From: Bacteroidota bacterium
GTDB taxonomy: Bacteria > Bacteroidota > Ignavibacteria > Ignavibacteriales > Ignavibacteriaceae
Assembly (NCBI GenBank): GCA_021815405.1
Contig: JAKAGV010000006.1
Span: forward strand, 186,001-250,000
Reading direction: 5' to 3'
DNA: 64,000 nt
In this document: positions 53,727 to 62,744 of the stretch, piece after piece
Layout of the letters: each line of letters opens with the position of its first letter
How positions within the stretch are numbered: position 1 is the stretch's first letter
Position numbers and translations under genes: made by a program
The notes under the pieces: generated by a model
Databases searched by the model: none
Seen by the model: only the letters and a program-made list of their open reading frames with translations
Told to the model about the DNA's origin: nothing

Positions 53727-54671
53727 TCAATTGTTCAAAATAAACTTCATCGTCTCAGAGTCCACATTACCGCCGCTAATTATTACCCCTATTCTTCCTG
53801 AAGCTTTCACGGCATCGCTTAGAAGAGCAGCTATTCCCAATGCGCCGGAAGGTTCAACTACAAGTTTCATCCGGAAGAATAAAAATTTTACTGCATCAAT
53901 TATCGACTGCTCCGTAACAGTCTGCATATCATCTACATATTTAAGGACGAGTGGAAAAGTAATTTTCCCTAAGGAAGATGTTCTAGTACCATCTGCAATA
54001 GTTGGAGGATTTTTTACTGTATGCAGCACTTTAGTTTTAAAAGATTTTACAGCATCATCAGCAACTTCAGGTTCAATACCGATCACTTTGCATTTGGAAT
54101 CCCTTCCTTTTGCGGCTATTGCCGAACCGCTTAACAAGCCTCCGCCTCCGCAAGGTACAAGTAAATAATCTAAGTGATTAGTTTCTTCAAGTAATTCCAG
54201 AGCTGCAGTTCCTTGCCCTGCAATTATATTTTCCTGATCGAAAGGAGGAATTAATGTAAAATCTTTCTCTTCACAAATTACTTTAGCAATTTCTTCTCTC
54301 TGATGAACCGAAGGATCATATTCAATTATCTCAGCACCGTAACCGGCAGTTGCTTTGCGCTTTATTTCCGGCGCATTTGAAGGCATAACGATAGTTGTTT
54401 TAATTCCCAAAAGCTTACCAACCAGCGCAACTGCCTGTGCATGGTTCCCCGAAGAATATGTAATCACTCCTCTGAATTTTTCTTCTTTAGAAAGTTGCGA
54501 CATCGCATTAAACGCACCACGAAACTTAAATGCACCGACTCTTTGAAAATTTTCACATTTCAAAAAAACATTTGCATTAACCATTCCATCCAGTGTATGC
54601 GATGTAACGACAGGAGTAACATTAGAATTCCCCCTAAGTCTTTTACGAGCTTCCAGTACTTTATTGAACAT
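53727..54671 (-). CDS. PLP-dependent threonine/serine dehydratase-like enzyme
   Basis: A 314-residue fold type II PLP enzyme. Lys49 (GAFKFRGA) forms the Schiff base; SSGNHAQA and CGGGGLLSG bind the cofactor phosphate. The length and the lack of a C-terminal ACT domain match catabolic threonine dehydratase (TdcB) and the serine racemase/threo-3-hydroxyaspartate dehydratase group more than biosynthetic IlvA. The conserved PTIADG and PSGALGIAAL are present. The most likely reaction is deamination of threonine to 2-oxobutyrate, but serine racemization is possible. It lies 10 bp upstream (minus strand) from nothing obviously related; the next gene is the YD-repeat lipoprotein. Confidence 0.87.
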   Translation of the reverse strand: MFNKVLEARKRLRGNSNVTPVVTSHTLDGMVNANVFLKCENFQRVGAFKFRGAFNAMSQLSKEEKFRGVITYSSGNHAQAVALVGKLLGIKTTIVMPSNAPEIKRKATAGYGAEIIEYDPSVHQREEIAKVICEEKDFTLIPPFDQENIIAGQGTAALELLEETNHLDYLLVPCGGGGLLSGSAIAAKGRDSKCKVIGIEPEVADDAVKSFKTKVLHTVKNPPTIADGTRTSSLGKITFPLVLKYVDDMQTVTEQSIIDAVKFLFFRMKLVVEPSGALGIAALLSDAVKASGRIGVIISGGNVDSETMKFILNN

Positions 54672-54680
54672 TCTTAATGC

Positions 54681-55430
54681 CTAGTAATACTTATAAACAT
54701 ATTGTATAATTCCCGATGGGCTGCTATTGTTGTCTTTATATCTGTCTTCCTCGATGACTCTACCTTTATCGTCATATTTAAATGTTGATTTACCTATTCG
54801 ATCGCCATCAGCATTATAACTTACAGCTTCTTTTTTCCTATTCTGATCATCATAAAAATAATCTATTTTATATTCTTGCTTTCCATCAGCATCATACCAA
54901 AGCTCTTCAATCAGATTCCCGTTTTGATCGTACTTATACAAATAATACTTTTCAAGTTTGCCCGCCATACTGTAGCGGGTAACTTTTGTTTTGTTACCAT
55001 ATTCATTGTACTCATACTTATACGTTTTATCCGCCATACCATCACCGTTGTACCTGATGGTGGCAATGCGGGTGCCTTTTGGATTATACTCATATTCATA
55101 TTTTTGATCAATCTTACCGCCATTTGTAAAGAAGTCTGTTTCAGTCAAAAACCCATCAGGATTATATTTTATCCGTGATACTTTTTGCGGGCTGCCAAGC
55201 TTTCCCCAAAAATTATAATCAAACTGAATTTTATCGATAGATTGGATTCTCTGAGACTTTATGAAATTTCTCTCTTCAAAATCATTATTTTTAATTACGT
55301 TCAGCTTCGGTTTTTCCTCGACTTTAACTTTCGGCTTTTCTTCCTTCACAATTCTTTTTGAAGGAGAACATCCATTAAGAATTATTCCGAAAGCTGTTAG
55401 GATTATAAAGCTAAAAATTTTCGGTTTCAT
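54681..55430 (-). CDS. lipoprotein with YD/RHS-like repeats
   Basis: A 249-residue lipoprotein. Lipobox IILNGC is at residues 16-21, followed by a charged KEEKPKVKVEEKPK linker. The body is a chain of short strands of the form Y-x-Y-x-x-x-G-x-x, for example KYEYNEYGNKTKVTRY, YLYKYDQNGNLIEELWY and FKYDDKGRVIEEDRY. These recall RHS/YD beta repeats without toxin or core-encapsulation parts. A role in the outer membrane or in polymer binding is possible. It lies between the dehydratase gene and the MORN-type gene, both on the minus strand. Confidence 0.82.
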   Translation of the reverse strand: MKPKIFSFIILTAFGIILNGCSPSKRIVKEEKPKVKVEEKPKLNVIKNNDFEERNFIKSQRIQSIDKIQFDYNFWGKLGSPQKVSRIKYNPDGFLTETDFFTNGGKIDQKYEYEYNPKGTRIATIRYNGDGMADKTYKYEYNEYGNKTKVTRYSMAGKLEKYYLYKYDQNGNLIEELWYDADGKQEYKIDYFYDDQNRKKEAVSYNADGDRIGKSTFKYDDKGRVIEEDRYKDNNSSPSGIIQYVYKYY

Positions 55431-55478
55431 CTTTTTCTTCTATTCCAGATTGAATGCAGTTATTTTTAATTTAAGCTT

Positions 55479-56009
55479 TCAAGATTTTTTGTTCTTTATC
55501 TTACCTTTTTGAACTTCTTTGCCATCTTCAAAATATTTATCACTTATTACAACTCCAGTTTCATTATAAGAAATCCATTCACCTTGCCTTTTCCCAAAAG
55601 TAAAATTTCCGCGTTCTCTTATTTTCCCATCCATAAAATACCAAGTCCAAGTACTATCCGGTAAATCATTTTTAAAATTACCAAGGCTTTCTAACTGCGG
55701 GCTGTCATAATAATATTTCCACAGACCTTCGTTTTTATTATTAAACATTTGTCCGACTATTTGCGGCTTTCCATCTTTATATAAAATTTTAAACACACCT
55801 TCTTTCTTTCCGTTCACAATATTATATTCAATTATTTTATCAGCTACTTTTGCTTTCTCTGTACCAGTAAAAGGAACTTCACTACCTTCCATATAAAGGA
55901 TCCCTTTTTTGGCAATGAGTTTATTTCCGATAGTTTTTGTTTGACAAGAAATAGATATTAACGTAAAACAAATCAATATTACAATCATCGATAACAATTT
56001 ATTTTTCAT
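55479..56009 (-). CDS. lipoprotein with MORN-like (YwqK-type) repeats
   Basis: A 176-residue lipoprotein with signal MKNKLLSMIVILICFTLISISC. The repeats are of the MORN/YwqK type: NGKKEGVFKILYKDGKP, NNKNEGLWKYYYDSP, KRQGEWISYNETGV and DGKEVQKGKIK. I chose ATG 56009 because GAGG lies about 9 nt upstream; ATG 56015 and ATG 56036 are other options. MORN-type repeats bind membranes or partner proteins; the YwqK group is sometimes called an antitoxin, but no toxin is adjacent. It lies 48 bp upstream of the YD-repeat lipoprotein gene, so the two may be one unit. Confidence 0.8.
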   Translation of the reverse strand: MKNKLLSMIVILICFTLISISCQTKTIGNKLIAKKGILYMEGSEVPFTGTEKAKVADKIIEYNIVNGKKEGVFKILYKDGKPQIVGQMFNNKNEGLWKYYYDSPQLESLGNFKNDLPDSTWTWYFMDGKIRERGNFTFGKRQGEWISYNETGVVISDKYFEDGKEVQKGKIKNKKS

Positions 56010-56179
56010 TCTCATAAACCTCACTAAATTTAACATATAAACATCTAATAAAAGACAAATCGTAACAATTTTTATTTTTTTAAATCATCAAAAGGAACAT
56101 TTTCTTAAAATCAGCTGAGTTAAATGATGTGGTACAAAGCTGTAACAACTTTGGAAAAGACTATGTTTTAAAAGAGCAG

Positions 56180-56686
56180 TTATTTTTTTCGAAGCTTACT
56201 AAATGCCTCTACCAATTTATTTTTTGTTGTAATTAAATCTTGAGAAATAACCTTTACCTCACCAAGAACAGGCATAAAATTAGTGTCGCCATTCCAACGC
56301 GGCACAATGTGGAAATGAATATGCTCATGAAGACCGGCACCGCTGACTCTTCCCAAATTTAAGCCAATATTAAATCCTTCGGGTGAATAAATCATCTTTA
56401 ACGCCTGCTCTGCAGATTGAAGTTTGTTCATGATCTCAATCTTTTCATCTTTTGAAAGTGAAGCAAAATCACTTGTATGCCTATACGGTACAATCATCAT
56501 ATGACCGTTATTATAAGGATATAAATTCAGCACTGTAAATGTCAATTCGCCTTTTTCTACAACCAAACAGTCTTTATCATTTTCATCCTTCCGAGCAGCA
56601 TCACATAAAACACATCCCTGCGATTTATCTTCATCCTTTATAGAATCAATATATTGCGACCGCCACGGCGACCAAAGTCTTTCCAT
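56180..56686 (-). CDS. HIT-family nucleotide hydrolase/transferase
   Basis: A 168-residue histidine-triad protein. The catalytic triad is HIHFHIVPRW (His-x-His-x-His), preceded by GLNLGRVSGAGLHEH. The zinc-like CVLCDA and the conserved YPYNNGHMMIVPYRH match the longer HIT members (Ap4A phosphorylase/GalT-like). It probably cleaves dinucleoside polyphosphates or nucleoside phosphoramidates. The start is ATG 56686, giving MERLWSPWRSQYI, the typical beginning of this subfamily. It is followed upstream by a short hairpin and the EF-G-like gene. Confidence 0.9.
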   Translation of the reverse strand: MERLWSPWRSQYIDSIKDEDKSQGCVLCDAARKDENDKDCLVVEKGELTFTVLNLYPYNNGHMMIVPYRHTSDFASLSKDEKIEIMNKLQSAEQALKMIYSPEGFNIGLNLGRVSGAGLHEHIHFHIVPRWNGDTNFMPVLGEVKVISQDLITTKNKLVEAFSKLRKK

Positions 56687-56704
56687 AAAACTCCGTGAGA
56701 TTTT

Positions 56705-56749
56705 AGTCTAGGGCATAAGGAAATATCATTAACCCGTTTACCCTAGACT
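56705..56749. terminator. hairpin AGTCTAGGG/CCCTAGACT after the EF-G-like gene
   Basis: A perfect 9-bp stem (56705-56713 with 56741-56749) around a 27-nt loop, sitting between the EF-G-like gene's stop (56758) and the HIT gene's start. On the minus strand it could end the EF-G-like transcript. Confidence 0.55.
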
Positions 56750-56757
56750 ATTATACC

Positions 56758-58851
56758 TTAATGACCTTCTTCTCTGGACTTATTATACTCATCAATAATC
56801 TTTTGTTCCACTTCTTTCGGAACTTCTTCGTAATGAGAGAAGCTGCGCTTGTGCATGCCTCTTCCCGAGGTTAAACTTCTAAGAGTAGAAGAATATTTGT
56901 AAAGCTCTGCAAGCGGAACCTGAGCTTTAATTACCTGGAAATGTCCATTAGAATCCATTCCTAAAATTTTCCCTCGTCTGCTTGAGATATCTCCCATTAC
57001 ATCTCCCATATATTCTTCCGGCACTGTTACTTCAACAACGTAAATCGGTTCAAGCAAAACTGGCTTACACTCAAGGAAGCCTTTCTTAAAACACTGAGCA
57101 GCAGCAATTTTAAATGACATTTCATCTGAGTCAACTGTATGGTATGTGCCATCAAAGAGAGTAACTTTTACATCAACGACCTGATTGCCGGATATTACAC
57201 CTTTCTGCATGGTCTCGACTACGCCTTTTTCAACTGCAGGTACAAATCTTCCAGGAACAACTCCGCCTACAATTGCATCTTCAAACTCAAAGCCTTTACC
57301 ACGAGGCAGAGGTTCCATTTTAAAATGAACATGTCCATACTGTCCACGACCGCCAGACTGCTTTTTATGTTTGTACTCTATATCATCAGCTCTACCTTTA
57401 ATAGTTTCTCTATATGGCACTTTCGGTTCGACAATATCAACTTCAACTCCGTATCTTTCTTTCAGTCTTTTAACTGCTAAGGTTAATTGAAGTTCTCCCT
57501 GTCCTGAAATAATTGTCTGGGAAATTTCAGGATCGAACTTTACTGTAAATGACGGATCTTCTTCATGTAAAGAATGCAGACCGGATGCAATCTTATCTTC
57601 ATCACCTTTAGCCTTAGGAATGATAGCGCTGTTGATAACCGGTTCGGGAAAATTAACAGGTTTGACTACCACAGAAAGATTTTTTGAGGTAAGTGTATTA
57701 TTAGTATGAGTATCTTTCAACTTGACTACCGCCGCTAAATCACCGGCTAACACTTTTGAAACATCTGTCCTGTTATGTCCGTTCAAAATCGAAAGCTGGC
57801 TCAATCTTTCCGTTTTTCCGTTTGTTTGATTTGCTAAATCAAGACCAGCAGTTGCAGTGCCTGAAAATACCTTGAATAATGATAACTCACCAACGTGGAG
57901 TTCCGAAATAGTTTTAAAAACAAAAAGCACCATTTCACCGGAAGCATCGGGTTTCAAAATAATTTTATTACTGGAGTCCTTCAACACTACTTCTTCGCCG
58001 CCTTTATCTGAAGGTGAGGGAAAATATTTAGAGACAAAATCTAGAAAATTATTTACTCCAACTGCTTTGATAGATGAGAAAGCAAAAACCGGGTGAAGGC
58101 TGCCTTTCAATAATGCAAGCTTCATTCCTTTTTCAAGATCATCTGCAGAAAGATTTCCTTCTTCAAAATATTTATTCATTAACTCTTCGGTTGTTTCAGC
58201 TACTTTTTCTATAAGCTCTGTTCTATAAGCTTCTGCTTGTTCTTTTAAATCTGCCGGGATATCAATTACGTTTACCTTCTTGCTGCCGGCATCGCCATAT
58301 TGATACGCTTTCATTGCAAGTACATCAACAACAGTATTGAAATTCAATCCTTCATTAGCAGGAAATGTAATTACAATTGCATTGGATGCAATTCTCTCTT
58401 TAGCTTTATCTTTAGTAGCCTCAAAAGCAGAATGCTCATTATCTATTTTGTTGATCAAGATAGCAAGTGGTAAATTATATTCGTTAGCAAAGCCTGCAGC
58501 TATTTCAGTTCCAACCTCTACTCCCTCGGCAGATTTCAAAACAATAACTGCAGTATCGGATACTCTTAATGCGGATTTAACATCGCCAATAAAATCAGAG
58601 TAACCGGGAGTATCAAGAATATTTATTTTTGAATTGTTCCACTCTAGGTGAAGTAGTGAAGTTGAGATTGAGATTTGCTTTTCTATTTCGTTTGGTGTGT
58701 AATCGGAAGTTGTCGTTCCTTCGGCTATTGTTCCAATTCGGTTTATTTCGCCTGCCGAATAGAGCAATATTTCGGAAATTGAAGTCTTTCCGCTTCCACC
58801 ATGACCGATTAAAGCGATATTTCTAATTGATTCAGCGCCATATTCTTTCAA
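56758..58851 (-). CDS. EF-G-like translational GTPase paralogue
   Basis: A 697-residue protein with full EF-G domain order. The P-loop is GHGGSGKTS (16-24) rather than the AHIDAGKT of canonical EF-G, which marks the FusA2/EF-G2-type paralogues seen in many bacteria. The switch region is EGTTTSDYTPNEIEKQISI, G3 DTPGYSDF, G4 INKIDNE. Domain IV is present (GGRGQYGHVHFKMEPL). The start TTG 58851 has AAGGAGG (58860-58866) 8 nt upstream. It may act in ribosome recycling or stress translation; canonical fusA is not in this window. Confidence 0.9.
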   Translation of the reverse strand: MKEYGAESIRNIALIGHGGSGKTSISEILLYSAGEINRIGTIAEGTTTSDYTPNEIEKQISISTSLLHLEWNNSKINILDTPGYSDFIGDVKSALRVSDTAVIVLKSAEGVEVGTEIAAGFANEYNLPLAILINKIDNEHSAFEATKDKAKERIASNAIVITFPANEGLNFNTVVDVLAMKAYQYGDAGSKKVNVIDIPADLKEQAEAYRTELIEKVAETTEELMNKYFEEGNLSADDLEKGMKLALLKGSLHPVFAFSSIKAVGVNNFLDFVSKYFPSPSDKGGEEVVLKDSSNKIILKPDASGEMVLFVFKTISELHVGELSLFKVFSGTATAGLDLANQTNGKTERLSQLSILNGHNRTDVSKVLAGDLAAVVKLKDTHTNNTLTSKNLSVVVKPVNFPEPVINSAIIPKAKGDEDKIASGLHSLHEEDPSFTVKFDPEISQTIISGQGELQLTLAVKRLKERYGVEVDIVEPKVPYRETIKGRADDIEYKHKKQSGGRGQYGHVHFKMEPLPRGKGFEFEDAIVGGVVPGRFVPAVEKGVVETMQKGVISGNQVVDVKVTLFDGTYHTVDSDEMSFKIAAAQCFKKGFLECKPVLLEPIYVVEVTVPEEYMGDVMGDISSRRGKILGMDSNGHFQVIKAQVPLAELYKYSSTLRSLTSGRGMHKRSFSHYEEVPKEVEQKIIDEYNKSREEGH

Positions 58852-58859
58852 GGGATTTT

Positions 58860-58866
58860 CCTCCTT
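58860..58866 (-). promoter_or_regulatory. strong Shine-Dalgarno AAGGAGG for the TTG start of the EF-G-like gene
   Basis: A near-perfect anti-16S sequence, 8 nt before TTG 58851-58849. This decides the non-ATG start. Confidence 0.85.
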
Positions 58867-58904
58867 AGATTCAGGGTGAGAAATTTTTTATTTTGATTAA
58901 AGTA

Positions 58905-59291
58905 TTATTTTCTTCTTAAGACATTCCAAAAAGCACTTACTCCGTTGGCAAAAGCTGAGAGGGTTTTTATTATATCAAGTGCAGGTCCTTCAAAACCGCT
59001 ACGTATCTTTTCTTCCAGCAACAGTAGCGTATCTACACGGTCATTCACCTTTCCAACCATTCTTTTAACAGTTTCAATTTGATCATCAGCAGAATCAGTT
59101 ATCTGGTTCAGCTTTTCAGTCAAATTTGTAGCGGAGGCAATAAAAGGTTTCATCCCCGTCGATATATCATTTATTTCATATTGAATTGCCTTAATAGTTT
59201 TTGTGATTCTGCTTAGAAAAACTATTAAGGCAATACATAACACCGATGCACATACAAGTAGGATAACAGAGAATACCGATACTACATTCAT
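58905..59291 (-). CDS. DUF948-like membrane protein
   Basis: A 128-residue protein with one N-terminal membrane span (about 7-28), then a long coiled-coil-like helical region with heptads (LTEKLNQITDSADDQIETVKRMVGKVNDRVDTLL). This layout is typical of DUF948 proteins, often found next to YtxH-domain genes, as here. The function is not established; such proteins are linked to general stress in Gram-positives. It lies 18 bp from the YtxH gene on the same strand. Confidence 0.82.
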   Translation of the reverse strand: MNVVSVFSVILLVCASVLCIALIVFLSRITKTIKAIQYEINDISTGMKPFIASATNLTEKLNQITDSADDQIETVKRMVGKVNDRVDTLLLLEEKIRSGFEGPALDIIKTLSAFANGVSAFWNVLRRK

Positions 59292-59309
59292 ATATTTAAT
59301 TTTCTTTGA

Positions 59310-59723
59310 TTATGCATTCTTCGTGCTTTTATAAGCATCAACTCCGGCTTTAACCGCATCTTTTAATCTGCCGCTTTCAGTTTCCAAAGTTTCTTTTCCA
59401 CTGGAAATTATAGTTGAAGCTTTTCCCTTCGCATCGTTGAAAACTTTTTCAGCGTCGCGAAGCAGTTCTTCGGATTTGGTTTTAGCATCGCTGATCAACT
59501 TATCGGATTTTTTCTTTCCTTCGTTAATCAGTTCTTTTGCTTTGTCTCTTGCATCTGCAACGAACTTCTCGGCATCATCCATATAACCGTCGGCTTTATT
59601 CTTGATATCCTGCCTTAGTTCTTTTCCGCTCTTTGGAGCATAGAGCAAAGCTAGAATGGCTCCAACTGCACCGCCGGCTAAAAAGCCGATCAGTAAACCT
59701 TTTCCAACATTATTATCTGACAT
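59310..59723 (-). CDS. YtxH-domain stress-type protein
   Basis: A 137-residue protein with the YtxH signature GLLIGFLAGGAVGAILALLYAPKSGKELRQDI (8-39), one membrane span then a helix start. The rest is a lysine- and aspartate-rich helical tail with 11-residue periodicity (KKSDKLISDAKTKSEELLRDAEKVF), like LEA or apolipoprotein repeats. It is probably an envelope or general stress protein. AAGGAGA lies before ATG 59723. It is first in a two-gene unit with the DUF948 gene. Confidence 0.85.
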   Translation of the reverse strand: MSDNNVGKGLLIGFLAGGAVGAILALLYAPKSGKELRQDIKNKADGYMDDAEKFVADARDKAKELINEGKKKSDKLISDAKTKSEELLRDAEKVFNDAKGKASTIISSGKETLETESGRLKDAVKAGVDAYKSTKNA

Positions 59724-59832
59724 GGCTATCTCCTTTATATTTCATTCAATTAATTCAATTAGTTCTACATTTTGAATATAACAAGCATCATTCTGAAAAT
59801 CAAGAAAGTTAGCTCAACTAATGCAATTTCCC

Positions 59833-59908
59833 GGTGAAGTCTGATATAGGGTATATGGGTAAAACAATTTTCCTGCATACCTCTATACCTTATACCTCGA
59901 ACTTCACC
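59833..59908. repeat. 76-bp inverted repeat GGTGAAGT...ACTTCACC
   Basis: The outer 8-bp arms (59833-59840 and 59901-59908) are perfect; inside, ATAGGGTATA pairs with TATACC-type sequence. It lies between the YtxH gene and icd, both minus, and could end the icd transcript. Confidence 0.55.
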
Positions 59909-59938
59909 AAATAATTAACAACCGCTAAAATATGTATA

Positions 59939-61186
59939 TTACATATTCTTTATTATCTCGGCGGCAAATTCTGAAGACTTAACCTCGCGTGCGCCCTTCA
60001 TCTGTCGGGCAAAATCGTAAGTTACTACCTTCGACTTGATTGTTTTCTTTAAAGCCTTTTCAATCAGCTTTCCAACTTTATTCCAACCGATATATTCGAA
60101 CATCATTACTCCGGATAAAATTACAGAGCCCGGATTTACCTTATCCATATTCGCATATTTTGGTGCGGTACCATGTGTAGCTTCAAAGATTGCCGTTTCA
60201 TAGCTTAAGTTAGCGCCGGGAGCCATTCCCAATCCGCCAACTTGAGCAGCAGCAGCGTCGGATAAATAATCTCCGTTTAAGTTCGGAGTTGCAACTACTT
60301 CATATTCATCAGGTCTTAATAAGAGCTGTTGGAACATGCTGTCGGCAATTCTGTCTTTTACCAAAATTTTCCCTTCCGGCATTTTTCCGTTATGCTCGGA
60401 CCACAATTCTTCTTCAGTAACAATAATGTCTCTGAATTCTTCCTTTGCAACTTTGTATCCCCACTCTTTAAAAGCACCTTCGGTAAACTTCATTATATTG
60501 CCTTTATGAACCAGGGTAACACTTTTCTTCTTATGGTCTCTTGCATATTCGATTGCTTTTCTAACAAGCCTAGCGCTGCCGAACTCGCTCATTGGCTTTA
60601 TTCCGACACCAGACATCGAGCGAATATTCTTACCGAAATTTGAGTTAATAAATTTAATTAACTCTTCAGCTTCGTTTGTGCCGGATTTAAATTCAATTCC
60701 AGAATAAACATCTTCAGTATTTTCCCTGAAGAGAATTATGTCAAGCTTTTTCGGTGCTTTCATCGGACTGGGAACGCCGTTGTAATATTTCACCGGTCTC
60801 ACGCATGCGAACAAATCTAATAGCTGGCGAAGAGCGACATTCAAGCTCCTTATTCCACCGCCTATCGGTGTTGTTAAAGGTCCTTTAATCGCAACAACAA
60901 ATTCTTTTATTGCGTCGACTGTTTCATCTGGAAGCCATTGATCTTGACCATACACTGATAAGGCTTTTTCGCCTGCGTAAATTTCCATCCAAGAAATTTT
61001 CTTTTTACCTTGAAAAGCTTTTTCCACAGCAGCATCAAAGACCATTTTAGATGCACGCCAGATATCCGGACCCGTACCATCACCTTCAATAAATGCAATA
61101 ATAGGATTATTCGGAACTCTCAGCTTTCCGTTTTTAACTGTAATTTTTTGACCATCTTGAGGTACTACTATTTTCGAGTATCCCAT
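59939..61186 (-). CDS. icd: isocitrate dehydrogenase (NADP-type)
   Basis: Icd oxidatively decarboxylates isocitrate to 2-oxoglutarate in the TCA cycle. The 415-residue protein matches the Escherichia coli-type enzyme: [45 protein letters not shown] (the substrate Ser and Arg region), [34 protein letters not shown] and THGTAPKYA. The start is ATG 61186 with GGAG upstream. It sits 18 bp downstream of the flippase-like gene on the same strand; the two may be co-transcribed. Confidence 0.95.
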   Translation of the reverse strand: MGYSKIVVPQDGQKITVKNGKLRVPNNPIIAFIEGDGTGPDIWRASKMVFDAAVEKAFQGKKKISWMEIYAGEKALSVYGQDQWLPDETVDAIKEFVVAIKGPLTTPIGGGIRSLNVALRQLLDLFACVRPVKYYNGVPSPMKAPKKLDIILFRENTEDVYSGIEFKSGTNEAEELIKFINSNFGKNIRSMSGVGIKPMSEFGSARLVRKAIEYARDHKKKSVTLVHKGNIMKFTEGAFKEWGYKVAKEEFRDIIVTEEELWSEHNGKMPEGKILVKDRIADSMFQQLLLRPDEYEVVATPNLNGDYLSDAAAAQVGGLGMAPGANLSYETAIFEATHGTAPKYANMDKVNPGSVILSGVMMFEYIGWNKVGKLIEKALKKTIKSKVVTYDFARQMKGAREVKSSEFAAEIIKNM

Positions 61187-61204
61187 TTCACGAACTCCTT
61201 TAAA

Positions 61205-62164
61205 CTAATTTGTAACTGTTTCCACGGTAATTTTACCGTATCTATTTTGATATAATGTAACACTAAAAATTCCTACTAAAACTGCAAACCAAAGAGTTAC
61301 TACTCTCACAACAAAAGTTGAAGCGACGGCAAGGTTTTTCTGAAAGCCTTCTCTGACAAGTAAGAAAGTAAGAGAGCCTTCGGTAACACCCAGCCCGCCC
61401 GGCAGCATTGAAATGGCTCCTACAATTATCGAGAATCCATAACTGAAAGCCGCCCAAATAAAACTAACTTCCATATTAAAGTTAATAAGAATTAGGTGAT
61501 ATCCCAAACATTCAAATGACCAAGATACGAGGCTTAAAAGCGTCATATAAAGCAGCGGCAGTGGTCTAAGCATCTGGTACGAACTCTCGTAAGCATTATG
61601 AATTTTTTCAAGGTGCTTATGTAAAAATTTATTTTTCTCAAGAAGCCGGATAACTGTAAAAGCAATTCCACGGTTACTTATCACTATCAGAAGAAGTAGA
61701 AAGAAAATTCCAACTCCTATTACGATTTCTCTTCCAAAATTATAGATATATGCACCAACAAGCGTGATAAAAATAAGCGAGACAAAATCGGTTATTCGTT
61801 CCGCAAATACAATTGTAAAAGTTTTACTTACAGGTGTTTTTGTTACTTCTTTAACAAGATAAGATTTCATCAGCTCGCCCATTTTGCCGGGAGTTACACT
61901 CATAATCAATCCGGACATGAAAATTGAAAATGAATCTATTTTTTTGATTTTCACTTTTAGGACAGACAGATAATAATCCCACTTCAAAAACCTGAAGAAA
62001 TAATTTAACATCGATAAAAGAAGAAGGAGTGGAATCAGCAGCCAGTTAAAGGCATCGAACGCTGCAAATACGCTGTCAATATTACCATAAATTGTAAACC
62101 CAAGGTAAAGTACTCCGGCAACTGCCAGTGAGATGAAGATATTTCTTTTTACTTTTTGTAACAA
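61205..62164 (-). CDS. flippase-like/UPF0104 multispan membrane protein
   Basis: A 319-residue integral membrane protein with about eight hydrophobic segments. It has the layout of the lysylphosphatidylglycerol-synthase transmembrane (UPF0104/AglD) family: SLAVAGVLYLGFTIYG at the N-terminus, MSGLIMSVTPGKMGELMKSYLV, VFAERITDFVSLIFI and GAISMLPGGLGVTEGSLTFLL. These proteins move or modify lipids and lipid-linked sugars; the real substrate is unknown. The start is TTG 62164, just 1 bp after the maf stop, so translation is probably coupled. The next Met is 51 residues in. Confidence 0.82.
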   Translation of the reverse strand: MLQKVKRNIFISLAVAGVLYLGFTIYGNIDSVFAAFDAFNWLLIPLLLLLSMLNYFFRFLKWDYYLSVLKVKIKKIDSFSIFMSGLIMSVTPGKMGELMKSYLVKEVTKTPVSKTFTIVFAERITDFVSLIFITLVGAYIYNFGREIVIGVGIFFLLLLIVISNRGIAFTVIRLLEKNKFLHKHLEKIHNAYESSYQMLRPLPLLYMTLLSLVSWSFECLGYHLILINFNMEVSFIWAAFSYGFSIIVGAISMLPGGLGVTEGSLTFLLVREGFQKNLAVASTFVVRVVTLWFAVLVGIFSVTLYQNRYGKITVETVTN

Positions 62165-62165
62165 T

Positions 62166-62744
62166 TTAAATTATCTTTAGTAAATTTTGATAAAGCTTCA
62201 TCAAAGGAAGACCAACTACATTGTAATAACATCCATTTATCTTCTTTACAAACACCGCACCGAAATCATCTTGAATTCCATAAGCACCGGCTTTGTCCAT
62301 CGGGCTGCCGGTTGCAATGTAATCCCTAATTTCTTTCTTCTCCATCTTTCTGAACGTCACCAAGGTTTTTTCGTAATCTATAATTGTCAATTTCTTTTTT
62401 GAATTATAAACTGCAAAGCCGGTATAAACCGTATGAGTTTTTCCGCTCAAAGATTTTAAAATTCTTTCCGCATCTTTTTCATCGACCGGCTTGTTAATTA
62501 CTTGTCCGTTAAGAACAACAATCGTATCGGCAGTGATGAAAATTCCTTCTTTGAGTATCTCTTTTGCCTGTTCCAATTTTTCATTTGCCAGTCGCTTCAC
62601 AAGCCGGACAGGCTTTTCTCCTTTTTTCGGAGTCTCATTAATTTCAACTTTTAAAATTTCAAAATTCAAATTTAATTGATTTAAAAGCTTTTCCCTTCTT
62701 GGAGAATTAGATGCTAAAATTATTGGAATATCTGTCTTAATCAT
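62166..62744 (-). CDS. maf: Maf family nucleotide pyrophosphatase
   Basis: A 192-residue Maf/YhdE-type NTP pyrophosphatase that hydrolyses dTTP/UTP or modified nucleotides. The hallmarks are ILASNSPRREKLLNQL (9-24), the ITADTIVVLNG motif and GKTHTVYTGFAV, with KAGAYGIQDDFGAVFVKKI near the C-terminus. ATG 62744 overlaps the SpoIID stop by 4 nt (ATGA), so it is coupled. Maf is often found with cell-shape genes, which fits the SpoIID/LytB neighbour. Confidence 0.93.
   Translation of the reverse strand: MIKTDIPIILASNSPRREKLLNQLNLNFEILKVEINETPKKGEKPVRLVKRLANEKLEQAKEILKEGIFITADTIVVLNGQVINKPVDEKDAERILKSLSGKTHTVYTGFAVYNSKKKLTIIDYEKTLVTFRKMEKKEIRDYIATGSPMDKAGAYGIQDDFGAVFVKKINGCYYNVVGLPLMKLYQNLLKII

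Noticed and set aside
55479-56009. A toxin-antitoxin pair because of the YwqK-type repeats
   Set aside because: No toxin gene is adjacent and both this and the next protein carry lipoprotein signals.
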